A DNA stretch of 64,000 nt from Rhodanobacter sp. ANJX3 (GTDB lineage: Bacteria; Pseudomonadota; Gammaproteobacteria; Xanthomonadales; Rhodanobacteraceae). The position numbers and the translations under genes are program-made. This document shows, one piece after another, positions 19,218-27,834 of this stretch (its first letter is position 1; every line of letters begins with the position of its first letter). A model generated the notes under the pieces. The model ran no database searches, was not told the DNA's origin, and was given only the letters and a program-made list of their open reading frames with translations. The stretch is from the NCBI RefSeq assembly GCF_014200755.1, contig NZ_JACHCM010000001.1, positions 124,001 to 188,000 of the forward strand, read 5' to 3'.

Positions 19218-19317
19218 GAAAGGAAGTCCCAGTCAGGTCAGCGAAGTTGCTCGTCGGACCGACGGGACGGCCACACAAGCAAGGCGATGAGGCTGCTGGC
19301 GTGGGCTGGCTACCTTT

Positions 19318-19336
19318 AATGAGAACAATTATCGTT
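19318..19336 (-). promoter_or_regulatory. Fur box of the siderophore-receptor operon
   Basis: On the minus strand the site reads AACGATAATTGTTCTCATT. This is close to the Fur consensus of two inverted GATAAT-type arms and has the ATTCTCATT half common in gammaproteobacteria. It lies about 100 bases before the receptor start at 19217. Iron-replete Fur would repress the operon. Confidence 0.75.
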
Positions 19337-19552
19337 TATATGTATTCAGGTGACAAGTCAGAGGGGCGCTACGATCGTGAGCTTGGCCGACTGTGCAGAA
19401 CCCCAAGCGCATGTGAAATTCACTCCGACGTGTCGATGCCAAGCGAGCGATCCGAATAACCGGATCGCGAATGTTCCGAGCACCAAGAGATACGCATGCG
19501 ATGCCCGCATGAGGGCCGGGGTTATCGTTACCGTCCCGGCCAATCGGGTCGG
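19337..19552. other. Intergenic region with an 8-bp hairpin
   Basis: Between the Fur box and the GH35 stop there is no supportable gene. GCGATCCG (19447-19454) and CGGATCGC (19461-19468) form a perfect stem with a 6-base loop, about 85 bases past the GH35 stop on the minus strand. There is no T-run, so it may be a weak terminator or an mRNA 3'-end stabiliser. Confidence 0.4.
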
Positions 19553-21145
19553 TCAATAACTGCCGACGGTGACGCGAAGCAGCGTCGGCCTGCTGCCGAA
19601 ATTGAGCCCGTAGTCGGTTTCGTCGCCGTTCCACAGGCGCTGCATGTGCCACTGGCCGTCGATGAAGCTGCCTTGTTCGACGCGCAGCAGCTGGCCGTGA
19701 CGGTGATCGTCGTTGTGTCTCTCGAATTCCACCCGCGCATCGACGCCGCACACCAGAAACTCGGTGTCGGTTTGCCGGACGATCAGCAGGTGGCCGTCGG
19801 CCGAGGGATTGCCCGGAAGCTCGGCTGGGGCGTCACCCCACATCGGCGCACCGAAGGACACCTTGGCCTGCCAGCGGCCAATATCGAGCGTCTTCTTCGG
19901 CTGGCCGCGCAGCTCTATCGCCGCCAGCAGCCGGCCATCGAAGGCGGCCTTCGCCACCTGACGTTGCATGGCACCGACTAGCTGGAAGTTGCGCGCATGC
20001 GCGGCGGTAGCAGCCTGCAGCGCCGGTGTGTCGTCTGCGTTGTCGACGCCGAAGATCGAGAAGCCGATGCCGCCCTTCGCCAGCACGTAGAAAAAATACG
20101 GCGCATTGCCCGCTTCGTCGCCCGTCTCGGAAATCCACGCGGGATTGTCCGGGCGCGCATACTGGTCGACCACCTTGGTAAATTCGCCGTAGTCGGTGGT
20201 GTACAGATCCGTGCCGATCAGGTCGATGTGCGGCGCGCTGGCTTTCCACAGATCCAGCACGTTCCAGGTGGCGCCGCCGCTGGGGTAATCGTCGCCGGGC
20301 AGGTGTTTGCCCTTGTAGCGCAGCCAGGTGTTGACGTACATCGGCAGCGGGTAAACCGCCTTACCGGCGGCCGCTACCTGATCGATATAGCGGGATATGC
20401 CATAGGCGTTGAACATCTCGTCGGCATCGGTGCCGAAGACGTCGCTCCAGCTGCCGTCGGGTCGATGCAGGGCGGCGGCGAGCGACGATGGCAGCTTGCT
20501 ATGGAAAGCCGCGTTGGCGGCAGTGCTGTGATCGCGGATGCCGCCGATCATGCCGGGCTCGTTTTCCACCTGAACCATGATCACGGTGTGCTGCTCGCCG
20601 TCTTTCTGCTTGAGGTAACGCATCAGGGCGGCAAAGGCTTTTTCGTCGGCCTGCAGGTTGCTGGCGGCATACGGGGACAGATCCTCGACCGGCTCGCCGT
20701 GTGCGTCGAGTGCGCGCGGGTAATGCGCGGGATCGCTCTTGATCCAGCCGGGGGCGTAATGCATCTGGCCGTTTTTCCAGCTGCCGAACCAGAGCAGGAT
20801 CAGGTGCACGCCGTGCTGGCGCGACTGATCGATCAACGCATCGATATTGGTGGTGTCCAAGTGACCGGGCTCGGGCTCGAACTGCTCCCAGTAGACCGGC
20901 GCTTCCACGGTGTTGGCGTGCAGTGCTTCCACGCTGCGCCAGGTGTCGGGTAGGGTGTCGGGCCATGCGCTGGAGTTGTGCAGCTGTGCGGCCATCACCG
21001 TATAGGGTGCGCCATCCACGAACAGCGCAAAGCGCCCGTGTTGTTGCACCAGCCTGGGCAGCTCGGCAGCGAACGATGGCGATGCAAACAAGGCGCACAG
21101 GCATCCTGCCCATAACCGGTAGCGAAAACGCGCAAGAGAAAACAT
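19553..21145 (-). CDS. GH35 beta-galactosidase, secreted (DUF5597-type C-terminus)
   Basis: The 530-residue enzyme has a signal peptide (cleavage near residue 27, PSFAA). VQVENEPG supplies the acid/base Glu196 and NPAWISETGDE the nucleophile Glu340, both in the GH35 TIM barrel. The C-terminal extension fits the branch with DUF5597, which includes the xyloglucan-side-chain enzyme Bgl35A of Cellvibrio japonicus. I chose the start at 21145 (MFSLARF) because a GAGG ribosome site sits just before it and it opens a signal peptide. It follows the large TBDR on the same strand. In this locus galactose on arabinogalactan proteins is a plausible substrate, with xyloglucan as the alternative. Confidence 0.85.
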   Translation of the reverse strand: MFSLARFRYRLWAGCLCALFASPSFAAELPRLVQQHGRFALFVDGAPYTVMAAQLHNSSAWPDTLPDTWRSVEALHANTVEAPVYWEQFEPEPGHLDTTNIDALIDQSRQHGVHLILLWFGSWKNGQMHYAPGWIKSDPAHYPRALDAHGEPVEDLSPYAASNLQADEKAFAALMRYLKQKDGEQHTVIMVQVENEPGMIGGIRDHSTAANAAFHSKLPSSLAAALHRPDGSWSDVFGTDADEMFNAYGISRYIDQVAAAGKAVYPLPMYVNTWLRYKGKHLPGDDYPSGGATWNVLDLWKASAPHIDLIGTDLYTTDYGEFTKVVDQYARPDNPAWISETGDEAGNAPYFFYVLAKGGIGFSIFGVDNADDTPALQAATAAHARNFQLVGAMQRQVAKAAFDGRLLAAIELRGQPKKTLDIGRWQAKVSFGAPMWGDAPAELPGNPSADGHLLIVRQTDTEFLVCGVDARVEFERHNDDHRHGQLLRVEQGSFIDGQWHMQRLWNGDETDYGLNFGSRPTLLRVTVGSY

Positions 21146-21156
21146 GGACAGTCCTC

Positions 21157-21182
21157 GATGGCCGGCGCGAGCGCCGGCCATC
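21157..21182 (-). other. Intercistronic 12-bp perfect hairpin between TBDR and GH35
   Basis: GATGGCCGGCGC and GCGCCGGCCATC form a perfect 12-bp stem with a 2-base loop. It lies between the TBDR stop (21193) and the GH35 start (21145) and ends just upstream of the GH35 ribosome site. No T-run follows, so it is not a standard terminator. A processing or stability element that keeps receptor mRNA above GH35 mRNA is plausible, and it might also shade GH35 translation. Confidence 0.65.
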
Positions 21183-21192
21183 TTTTGCAAAG

Positions 21193-24072
21193 TCAGAACG
21201 TGACGCTGGCTCGCACCCAGTAGTAACGTCCGATCTGGTCGTAGGTATAGGCATCCGTATTGGAATTGCTGCCCCACTGGTAGAACAGCGGCGGTGTCTT
21301 GTCGGCGATATTGTCGATGCCGAGCGACACGGTGGTGTGATATTTGGCGAAGTCGTAGCTCGCCGACACGTTGTTGTAGGTATACGCGCCGATCTTGTGC
21401 TCGACACCGGGGATGCTTTCATCGGCCGAATAGCCTTCGGAAAGCACGTCGCTGCCTACGCGGGTGCGGCCGATATAGCGCATCGTCCAGCTGGCGCCCC
21501 AGTTGCCGAGTTTCCAGTTCAGCGTGCCCAGGCCGCGCCAGCGCGGAAACTCGCCGTAGACCGAGCAGTACGAGCCGGCGCAGTGCGTGACCGGCACGCT
21601 GGCATCGCCCGGGGCGGTATCGACGTCGTAGCGCGCGGTATAGGTGCCGTTGAGGCTGACCGCAAACTTGCCGTAAGTGTCGGTGGCGAACGTGTATTGA
21701 ACGGTGGAGTCCACGCCCTTGGCGGCGGTCTGCCCCAGATTCACCGTCGGCAGGCTGATATAGCTGATCTGTCCGTTGCCCGAACGATGAATCAGGCTGC
21801 ACAGTTTTTCGCTGTAGTAGCACTCGTTGAGGATCGTGCTGGGATCGAGGCCGTCGACGATGGTGTCGTTGAGATTGATGCGCCACACGTCCGCGCTGAA
21901 CGACAGCCCGGGGAGCCAATGCGGATCGTAGACCAGGCCGAAGTCGAAGGACTTGCCGTACTCGGGCCGCAGATCGTAGCCGGCGGCGACCGAACCTGAA
22001 CTCTTGACCCCGAGCTGCGCGTTGTTCTGCTGAAAGCTGCCGTCGGTAGGCACGTTGACGCATGCCGCCGCGTGACCGCCCGTGTAGCCATCGCAAATGT
22101 CGGTGGCGGCATACGCACCGCCCGATGTGCCGGCGTACAGCTCGCTGATGTTCGGCGCGCGGAACACCTGCGAAACCGTGCCGCGCAGCAGCAGGTCGGC
22201 AATCGGACGCCACTCGAGCGCGACCTTGCTGTTGGTGGTCGAGCCGGATGCGCTGTAGTCGGAGTAGCGCGAACCGATATCCAGGTTCAGGGAATAGAAC
22301 AACGGCTTCTGCGACAGCAGCGGAATCAGCGTTTCGACATAGGCCTCTTTCACGTTGTAGCTGCCGCTGAGCACGGTGCCGCAGTCTTCCACCACGCCGC
22401 ACAGGCCGGCGTAGTCACCGTCGCTGATGGCGGTGGCGATCGGCGTGTCGGTGGTGTCGGATTGCGATTCCTTGCGGTACGACAGGCCGGCCGCCAGGCT
22501 GACCGGGCCGGCAGGCAGATCGAACAACTCACCGTTGGCGCTGACCTCGGCCTGCTTCATGGTGTAGGTATATTCGGTCACCGGATTGACGATCAGTTTT
22601 TTCAGCGCGGCAATCGTGGTGGGGTCATTGACATTGAAAATGTTGATCGGCGTGCAGCCGGCGATGACGTTGCCGGCCGAGCCGCACTTGACCACACCGT
22701 CGGTGTCCTTGAACGACGCACCCAGCGCTTCCTCGAGACCCGAATAGTTGATGAAGCCCTCGTTCTCGGTTTTCTGCTTGACCTTGGCGTAGTTGATGTC
22801 CGCATTCCACTGCCAGCTGCTGTCGCCGAAATTCCCTTTGATTCCCGGTGTGAACTGCAGGTTGTAGGTCTGGCTGGCAAAGTCGCGGTTGCCCAGCGAG
22901 GTCAGGCGGGTATTGAAGTCGTTGTAGCTTTGGCCGGTGCTGCGGTCGGTGCCGAAATTGACGCCGAACGGGTTGTAGTAGCTGTTCTTGGAAATGAAGA
23001 AGTCGTCGGAGTTGGCGAAGATCGGCACCGGCGCGATGATCGAGGACGACGAGGTCTTGTTGTAGAACAGGTTGGCGTAGGCGTCGACGTTGGGCGTGAT
23101 CTTGAAATCGCCGACCAGCGACAGGTTGGTGCGCTCCTGCGGCGTCTCCACCAGGTTGTAGGGCTGGTAGTTGTACGAGTCGGCCGAGGTATACGTGTGG
23201 TAATCCGCGAGCGTCGTCACACCGGTAACGCCATTGTTGAGTGTTACATAGGTGCCGTCGGCGTTCTCGACCAGGCCGGTCGGCGTGGCCGACGAACCCA
23301 GATGGACCACGCCGCCATTTTTCAAGGCCAGCGCATATTGTGCGAAGCTACGCTGGCTGGATGAAATAGCGTTCTGGCTCTGCTGACTCGCGCCGACCAG
23401 CAGGTTCCAGCGATCGCCGGAGATGCCGCCCATCGCGCTGAAGTTGCGCCGGTTGCCGTCGCCGTGCGAGCTGATGCCGTAGTCGCTGGTCAGCTGCACG
23501 CCCGTGTAGCGGTCCTTCAGAATGAAATTGACGACGCCGCCGATGGCGTCGGAGCCGTACACGGACGAAGCGCCATCGCTGAGCACCTCGATGCGCTCGA
23601 TCATGTACGAGGGAATGATGTTGACATCGTCGTAGGCCAGGCGGTGGCCGTTGACCAGGATCAGCGTACGGTTGGAGCCGAGACCGCGCAACGATACCGT
23701 CGACGCGCCCGTGCCGCCGCCGTTGTCGATGCCGGGGTTGGTGGCATTGCCGGCGATCGCGGGCAGCTGCTGGATCAGATCGCCCACGGTCGGCTTGCCG
23801 CTGGCGGCGATTTGCGCGCTGTCGATGGTGACCACCGGGTTGGACGTTTCGGTATCGACGCGGCGTATCAGCGAACCGGTCACCGTCACGGCGTCGAGAT
23901 TCTTGGTGCCTTTCGCCGGCGTGTTGGTGTCCGTGCCGGTATTCGCGTCCTGGGCATGCACAACGACGCTACCCAGCAAACCGACGGCGAGGGCAACCCT
24001 CACCGCATGCGAGAGAAGCGGATGACGTCGACAGGGCGGATGGTCGGATAGAACCTGAGATAGATTGAGCAT
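21193..24072 (-). CDS. Large TonB-dependent receptor of the glycan-utilisation type
   Basis: The 959-residue protein has a signal peptide (ending VVVHAQ), then VTVTGSLIRRVDTETSNPVV, LRGLGSNRTLILVNGHRL and IERIEVLSDGASSVYGSDAIGGVVNF. This is the signature of the large receptor subgroup that imports oligosaccharides in Xanthomonadales. It ends in YYWVRASVTF. It leads a unit with GH35, and the 266-base region upstream (24073-24338) must hold the promoter; I saw no clear operator there apart from an imperfect AACGTT palindrome near 24330. It is probably the outer-membrane gate for the glycan or glycopeptide fragments handled by the surrounding enzymes. Confidence 0.9.
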   Translation of the reverse strand: MLNLSQVLSDHPPCRRHPLLSHAVRVALAVGLLGSVVVHAQDANTGTDTNTPAKGTKNLDAVTVTGSLIRRVDTETSNPVVTIDSAQIAASGKPTVGDLIQQLPAIAGNATNPGIDNGGGTGASTVSLRGLGSNRTLILVNGHRLAYDDVNIIPSYMIERIEVLSDGASSVYGSDAIGGVVNFILKDRYTGVQLTSDYGISSHGDGNRRNFSAMGGISGDRWNLLVGASQQSQNAISSSQRSFAQYALALKNGGVVHLGSSATPTGLVENADGTYVTLNNGVTGVTTLADYHTYTSADSYNYQPYNLVETPQERTNLSLVGDFKITPNVDAYANLFYNKTSSSSIIAPVPIFANSDDFFISKNSYYNPFGVNFGTDRSTGQSYNDFNTRLTSLGNRDFASQTYNLQFTPGIKGNFGDSSWQWNADINYAKVKQKTENEGFINYSGLEEALGASFKDTDGVVKCGSAGNVIAGCTPINIFNVNDPTTIAALKKLIVNPVTEYTYTMKQAEVSANGELFDLPAGPVSLAAGLSYRKESQSDTTDTPIATAISDGDYAGLCGVVEDCGTVLSGSYNVKEAYVETLIPLLSQKPLFYSLNLDIGSRYSDYSASGSTTNSKVALEWRPIADLLLRGTVSQVFRAPNISELYAGTSGGAYAATDICDGYTGGHAAACVNVPTDGSFQQNNAQLGVKSSGSVAAGYDLRPEYGKSFDFGLVYDPHWLPGLSFSADVWRINLNDTIVDGLDPSTILNECYYSEKLCSLIHRSGNGQISYISLPTVNLGQTAAKGVDSTVQYTFATDTYGKFAVSLNGTYTARYDVDTAPGDASVPVTHCAGSYCSVYGEFPRWRGLGTLNWKLGNWGASWTMRYIGRTRVGSDVLSEGYSADESIPGVEHKIGAYTYNNVSASYDFAKYHTTVSLGIDNIADKTPPLFYQWGSNSNTDAYTYDQIGRYYWVRASVTF

Positions 24073-24338
24073 GATGTCCTCGCTTGAATAGGCTGACGGT
24101 GGATGCGGCTTGGGGACGCATGCCTGGGTGGTGGATTGGCACTAACGGTCTGGCATCCATGCGCGCCTCGCCGTTGCGCTCCGGAAGCTCCGGAACGGCG
24201 GGGCAAACGCTCTCTAAATTTTTCGTCAGACGCGGCGACCCTACGCCAGCGCTGCGAAGCGATATGTGTGGTGCGATGCGAAGCGCTTGTGAGCGATCCG
24301 ACAAATTTCTATTTAGACGTCTTTACGGCGAAAACGTT

Positions 24339-26306
24339 CTAGCTATTTTCCGACGTGACGTCGGATTTCCAGTAAACCGCATAGCGCTCGGCATGAATTT
24401 GATTCAGCGGCGCAACGGCGATCTTGCCTTGTCGAGTTGTCGCTTCGAAACTCAGTTCGGATGCCAGGTGGACGCGCATCCAGCTGCTGACGTCCTGCGC
24501 GGCGTTGGCGAGAATCGTCGGCGATGGCTGCGGCTTGGGTTCGGGGTTGGGCGCGGCGTCGTAACCGCAGTACTGCATGGACTGCGTCAGTCCCGCACTG
24601 CCCAGTCGCGCCGCAAGCACCAGCGGTCCGTAAAGCACGGCACGCTGCTCGTCATCGCCGGGCAGGGCTTCGGTATACAGCTGCATCGGCAAATCCAGCT
24701 CGATGCGGTCGCCGTCACGCCACTCGCGGCGCAGAGTCAGATAGCTGCCGGGCGAGGCAAATACGTCCAGCGTTTCACCGTTCACGCGTACGGCGGCATC
24801 CGGACCTATCCACTGCGGAATACGCAAATGGATGGCGCGATGTTCCGGTGCCTTGAGACCGAGCACCAGACGCGTCAGCGGCTCGCGCGGGAACGCCGTC
24901 TCCTGACGCAGCGTCAGCTGCTCTTCCGGCCAGCTCAATTCGGAGGGAATAAACAGGTTGACGTAGAGGTCTTTGCCTTCGCGGAAATAGATGCTGTCGT
25001 TGAAGCGGGCAAACTCTTCGGCGCCGGAGCCGGTGCAGCACCAGAAGGAATCGGTTGGCGAGTTGTAGAACTTGTTGCCGCCCGGCTGCAGCGGGTAGTA
25101 GTAGAGCTTCAGGCCGTTGGCATCTTGCGTACCCAGCCGCGCGTTGTAGAGCGTGCGCTCGTAGTAGTCGAACGCGCGGGGATCGCCGTTCCAGGCGTAA
25201 ATGTGTCTGGTGAGTTTGAGCAGGTTGTAGGCCACGCAGCACTCGGCGGCGTAAAGACCCAGTTGGCCTTTCAGATCGCCAGGCCCGGTGTTCCAGAACT
25301 CGCCGTTGCTGGAGCCGCCGGTCGCGTAGGTGCGCTCGGTGGTCACGGTTTCCCAGAAAAACTCGGCAATGCGCCGATAGCGCGGATCGCCGGTCAGTTC
25401 GTAGCGTCGCGCCGCACCGATGATCTTGGGAATCTGGGTATTGCTGTGCAAGCCCTGCAACTCGTCGCGATGCGCAGCGAGCGGATCGAACAGGGATACC
25501 TGATCGAAGCGGTGTGCGGCGTCCATGTAGCGACCGTTGCCGGTGATGGCATACAGCTCGTACATCGACTCGTTCATGCCGCCGTATTCGGTCTTCAGAA
25601 TGTGCGCGAGTTGGGCATCGGAGAAACCGTTGAGCCAGCGCACCGTCCAGTTGCCGATACCGGTGGCAACCGTCAGAGCCTGTCGATTGCCGGCATACCG
25701 GTACATATCGAGCATGCCGGCCTGAATCTTGTGGATCGTGTAGAACGGCGCCCACACTTTCTGGCCGCTGCTCAGGCGATCGAAGAAGCTTTCCGGAAAG
25801 GCGCTCAGATAACCGTTGGGCTGCTGGCACGCCGCCAGCTGCGTCACCAGTTCGTCGGCACGCGCCTTGAGTATTTCATCGCCCTGGCTGGCATACGCGA
25901 ACGCCGCCGCCGACAGATAGTGCCCTCCGCTGAAATGGCCGCGCAATTCGCAATCGGGCTTTTCCCAGCCTCCCAGGGGGGCTGCACTCGATGCGAGGCC
26001 AGCCTGCACGCGAAAACTTCGTGCCAGCCGATCGACCGGAATGCTCTGCAGATAGCGACGGTTGATCGCTGCGCCGGTCGCAAAATCGCTGTCCAGCAAG
26101 CGGACCTGATTCAGCGCGAACGCATGCATGCTTTGCACCGGCTTTTCGCGCGATGCCGCATCGATCAGCGTGGCGTCGGAAACCGCGGCCTTCGGATCGG
26201 CAACGTCGGGAGCGAATGCGCGCACGGCGGGCGTCACGGCAGCGGAGGCGAGCAGGGCGGCTGCGCCTTTGATGAACCGTCTGCGATGGACGTCGCCGCT
26301 GTGCAT
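24339..26306 (-). CDS. Beta-L-arabinofuranosidase, GH127/GH146 type (DUF1680), Tat-secreted
   Basis: The 655-residue protein starts with a Tat signal (HRRRFIKGAAALLASAA). The (alpha/alpha)6 barrel carries the conserved set AAECCVAYN (Glu355, Cys357) and FWCCTGSG (Cys423, Cys424). These match the zinc- and catalysis-linked Glu338, Cys340, Cys417 and Cys418 of HypBA1, which removes beta-L-arabinofuranose from hydroxyproline-linked arabino-oligosaccharides of plant extensins. A 32-bp site shared with the hydroxyproline-catabolism promoters lies 100 bases upstream, which ties the enzyme functionally to hydroxyproline. Rhamnogalacturonan-II arabinofuranosidase activity is the main alternative. Confidence 0.88.
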   Translation of the reverse strand: MHSGDVHRRRFIKGAAALLASAAVTPAVRAFAPDVADPKAAVSDATLIDAASREKPVQSMHAFALNQVRLLDSDFATGAAINRRYLQSIPVDRLARSFRVQAGLASSAAPLGGWEKPDCELRGHFSGGHYLSAAAFAYASQGDEILKARADELVTQLAACQQPNGYLSAFPESFFDRLSSGQKVWAPFYTIHKIQAGMLDMYRYAGNRQALTVATGIGNWTVRWLNGFSDAQLAHILKTEYGGMNESMYELYAITGNGRYMDAAHRFDQVSLFDPLAAHRDELQGLHSNTQIPKIIGAARRYELTGDPRYRRIAEFFWETVTTERTYATGGSSNGEFWNTGPGDLKGQLGLYAAECCVAYNLLKLTRHIYAWNGDPRAFDYYERTLYNARLGTQDANGLKLYYYPLQPGGNKFYNSPTDSFWCCTGSGAEEFARFNDSIYFREGKDLYVNLFIPSELSWPEEQLTLRQETAFPREPLTRLVLGLKAPEHRAIHLRIPQWIGPDAAVRVNGETLDVFASPGSYLTLRREWRDGDRIELDLPMQLYTEALPGDDEQRAVLYGPLVLAARLGSAGLTQSMQYCGYDAAPNPEPKPQPSPTILANAAQDVSSWMRVHLASELSFEATTRQGKIAVAPLNQIHAERYAVYWKSDVTSENS

Positions 26307-26405
26307 CCCGATCCCCGTATATGCATCGCGCCTTTGGCGAGATGCGCTGATAGTTCCACCTTCGCTTTCATCGTGCCGTCACATAGACCTGTCGTCTTGT
26401 GTCAT

Positions 26406-26437
26406 TTGCGGCTATTGCATGCGGAATACGGCATAGT
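26406..26437 (-). promoter_or_regulatory. Candidate operator of the hydroxyproline regulon, GH127 copy
   Basis: On the plus strand it reads TTGCGGCTATTGC, then ATGCGGAATACGGCATAGT. It is identical at 26 of 32 positions to the site before the hydroxyproline operon (41313-41344) and lies between the GH27 stop and the GH127 start, 100 bases upstream of the latter. The rest of 26307-26593 holds only a short imperfect hairpin (26322-26345). Confidence 0.6.
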
Positions 26438-26593
26438 TTTATGCGTCGCGTTGTTCTTTTCGCGCAGACGCAGCGCGCCTAGCGATCCGCTGCGTGTATC
26501 GCTGCAAGGCCGTATGTAACGTCCTGTGCGTACGAGAACGTCGCACGTGGTGATCGTGTGCAGTACCGCGTCGTTGATACGTTGGCGGGCAAA

Positions 26594-27811
26594 TTACCGA
26601 GGTGGCAATGCAGCGACGGGTGCATCGATACGCAGCAGCATCACGTCATGCCGCTGCATGGCGATGGGCATTCCTTCCACGAGAGTGACAACTTGGTTGC
26701 TCCACAGATCATGCGCGGGTTGTCTACTTTTCAACCCCAGGCGCGACAGCGACAGATGCATCGGATGGCTTCCGGCGTGACGATCGCTGCCTACGTTGAA
26801 TATCGCCAGCGCCAGCGCGCCGCCCTGCAACGGTCTAGTCCACACTTCGATTTCTCCATCGGCATACGCACGCGTGGCCTGTTGACCGAGCGGATCCTGA
26901 TCGATGGCGATCACCGCGCGCTGCGTGAGGATGGCCTTGGTCGTCGGCGTCATATGCGCCAGATCGTTGCCCGCCAGCAGCGGCGCGGCAAGCATCGCCC
27001 ACCAGCTGAAGTGGGCGCGATTTTCCGCAGGCGTCAGCTTGCCGTTGCCCACTTCCAGCATGTCCGGATCGTTCCAGTGGCCGGGGCCGGCATAAGCGGC
27101 GAGTCCGGCCTGCTGCGTGGCGATGGCATAAATGCGATCCCATTCCGGCGTGATGTCGCCGGTCGTGCGCCACAGGTTGCCGCCGATATCCGTGCCGGTA
27201 GCCCACTCCCACGGCGCGTCCCAGCCGTACTGGCACAGCGAAAAAACGATGGGTCGGCCGGTCGCCTTCAGCGCTGCATGCATGCGCCGATAGGCACCGA
27301 TCATCAGCTGCATCTGCCGATCGGGATCGTGCGGCGCCTGCGCCTGCATCACGTCCTGGATATAGCTGCACAAATCGTATTTGAGATAGTCGACGCCCCA
27401 ATCGGCATAGCGGCGTGCGTCCTGTGTCTCGTGGCCAAGCGAGCCGGTATAGCCACCGCAGGTCTTGCTGCCGGGCGAGGAATAAAGCCCGAGCTTGAGA
27501 CCGCGCGCATGGACGTAGTCGGCCAGCGCCTTCATGTCCGGAAAATGTGCGTTGGGCTGGATCACTCCGTTCGCATCGCGCACGCCCTGCCAGCCATCGT
27601 CGATGTTGACGTAGACGTAGCCGGCATCGCGCATGCCGCTGGATACCAGCGCGTCGGCGGCGGCGCGCACGTCCGCATCGCTGACCTTGTCGGCGAAAAA
27701 ATTCCAGCTGTTCCAGCCCATCGGCGGGGTGGGGGCGACCGGCGTTGCGGCGAATGCCCGTGCGCCGAATAACAGCGCGGCGCTGAAAATAACGGCAGTG
27801 ATCAGACGCAT
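26594..27811 (-). CDS. GH27 alpha-galactosidase, secreted
   Basis: The 405-residue enzyme has a signal peptide (cleavage after RAFA, about residue 21), then the GH27 hallmark PPMGWNSWNFF. The nucleophile is Asp146 in YLKYDLC and the acid/base is probably Asp219 in LWRTTGDI. It is of normal family length with a C-terminal antiparallel beta domain. It hydrolyses terminal alpha-galactose. Plant extensins carry single alpha-galactose units on serine, so this enzyme fits with the GH127 neighbour; galactomannan or raffinose are the conventional substrates. It follows the uncharacterised Tat protein with 23 bases between. Confidence 0.88.
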   Translation of the reverse strand: MRLITAVIFSAALLFGARAFAATPVAPTPPMGWNSWNFFADKVSDADVRAAADALVSSGMRDAGYVYVNIDDGWQGVRDANGVIQPNAHFPDMKALADYVHARGLKLGLYSSPGSKTCGGYTGSLGHETQDARRYADWGVDYLKYDLCSYIQDVMQAQAPHDPDRQMQLMIGAYRRMHAALKATGRPIVFSLCQYGWDAPWEWATGTDIGGNLWRTTGDITPEWDRIYAIATQQAGLAAYAGPGHWNDPDMLEVGNGKLTPAENRAHFSWWAMLAAPLLAGNDLAHMTPTTKAILTQRAVIAIDQDPLGQQATRAYADGEIEVWTRPLQGGALALAIFNVGSDRHAGSHPMHLSLSRLGLKSRQPAHDLWSNQVVTLVEGMPIAMQRHDVMLLRIDAPVAALPPR

Positions 27812-27834
27812 GCGATGACCTCAATGGCGGGTTT

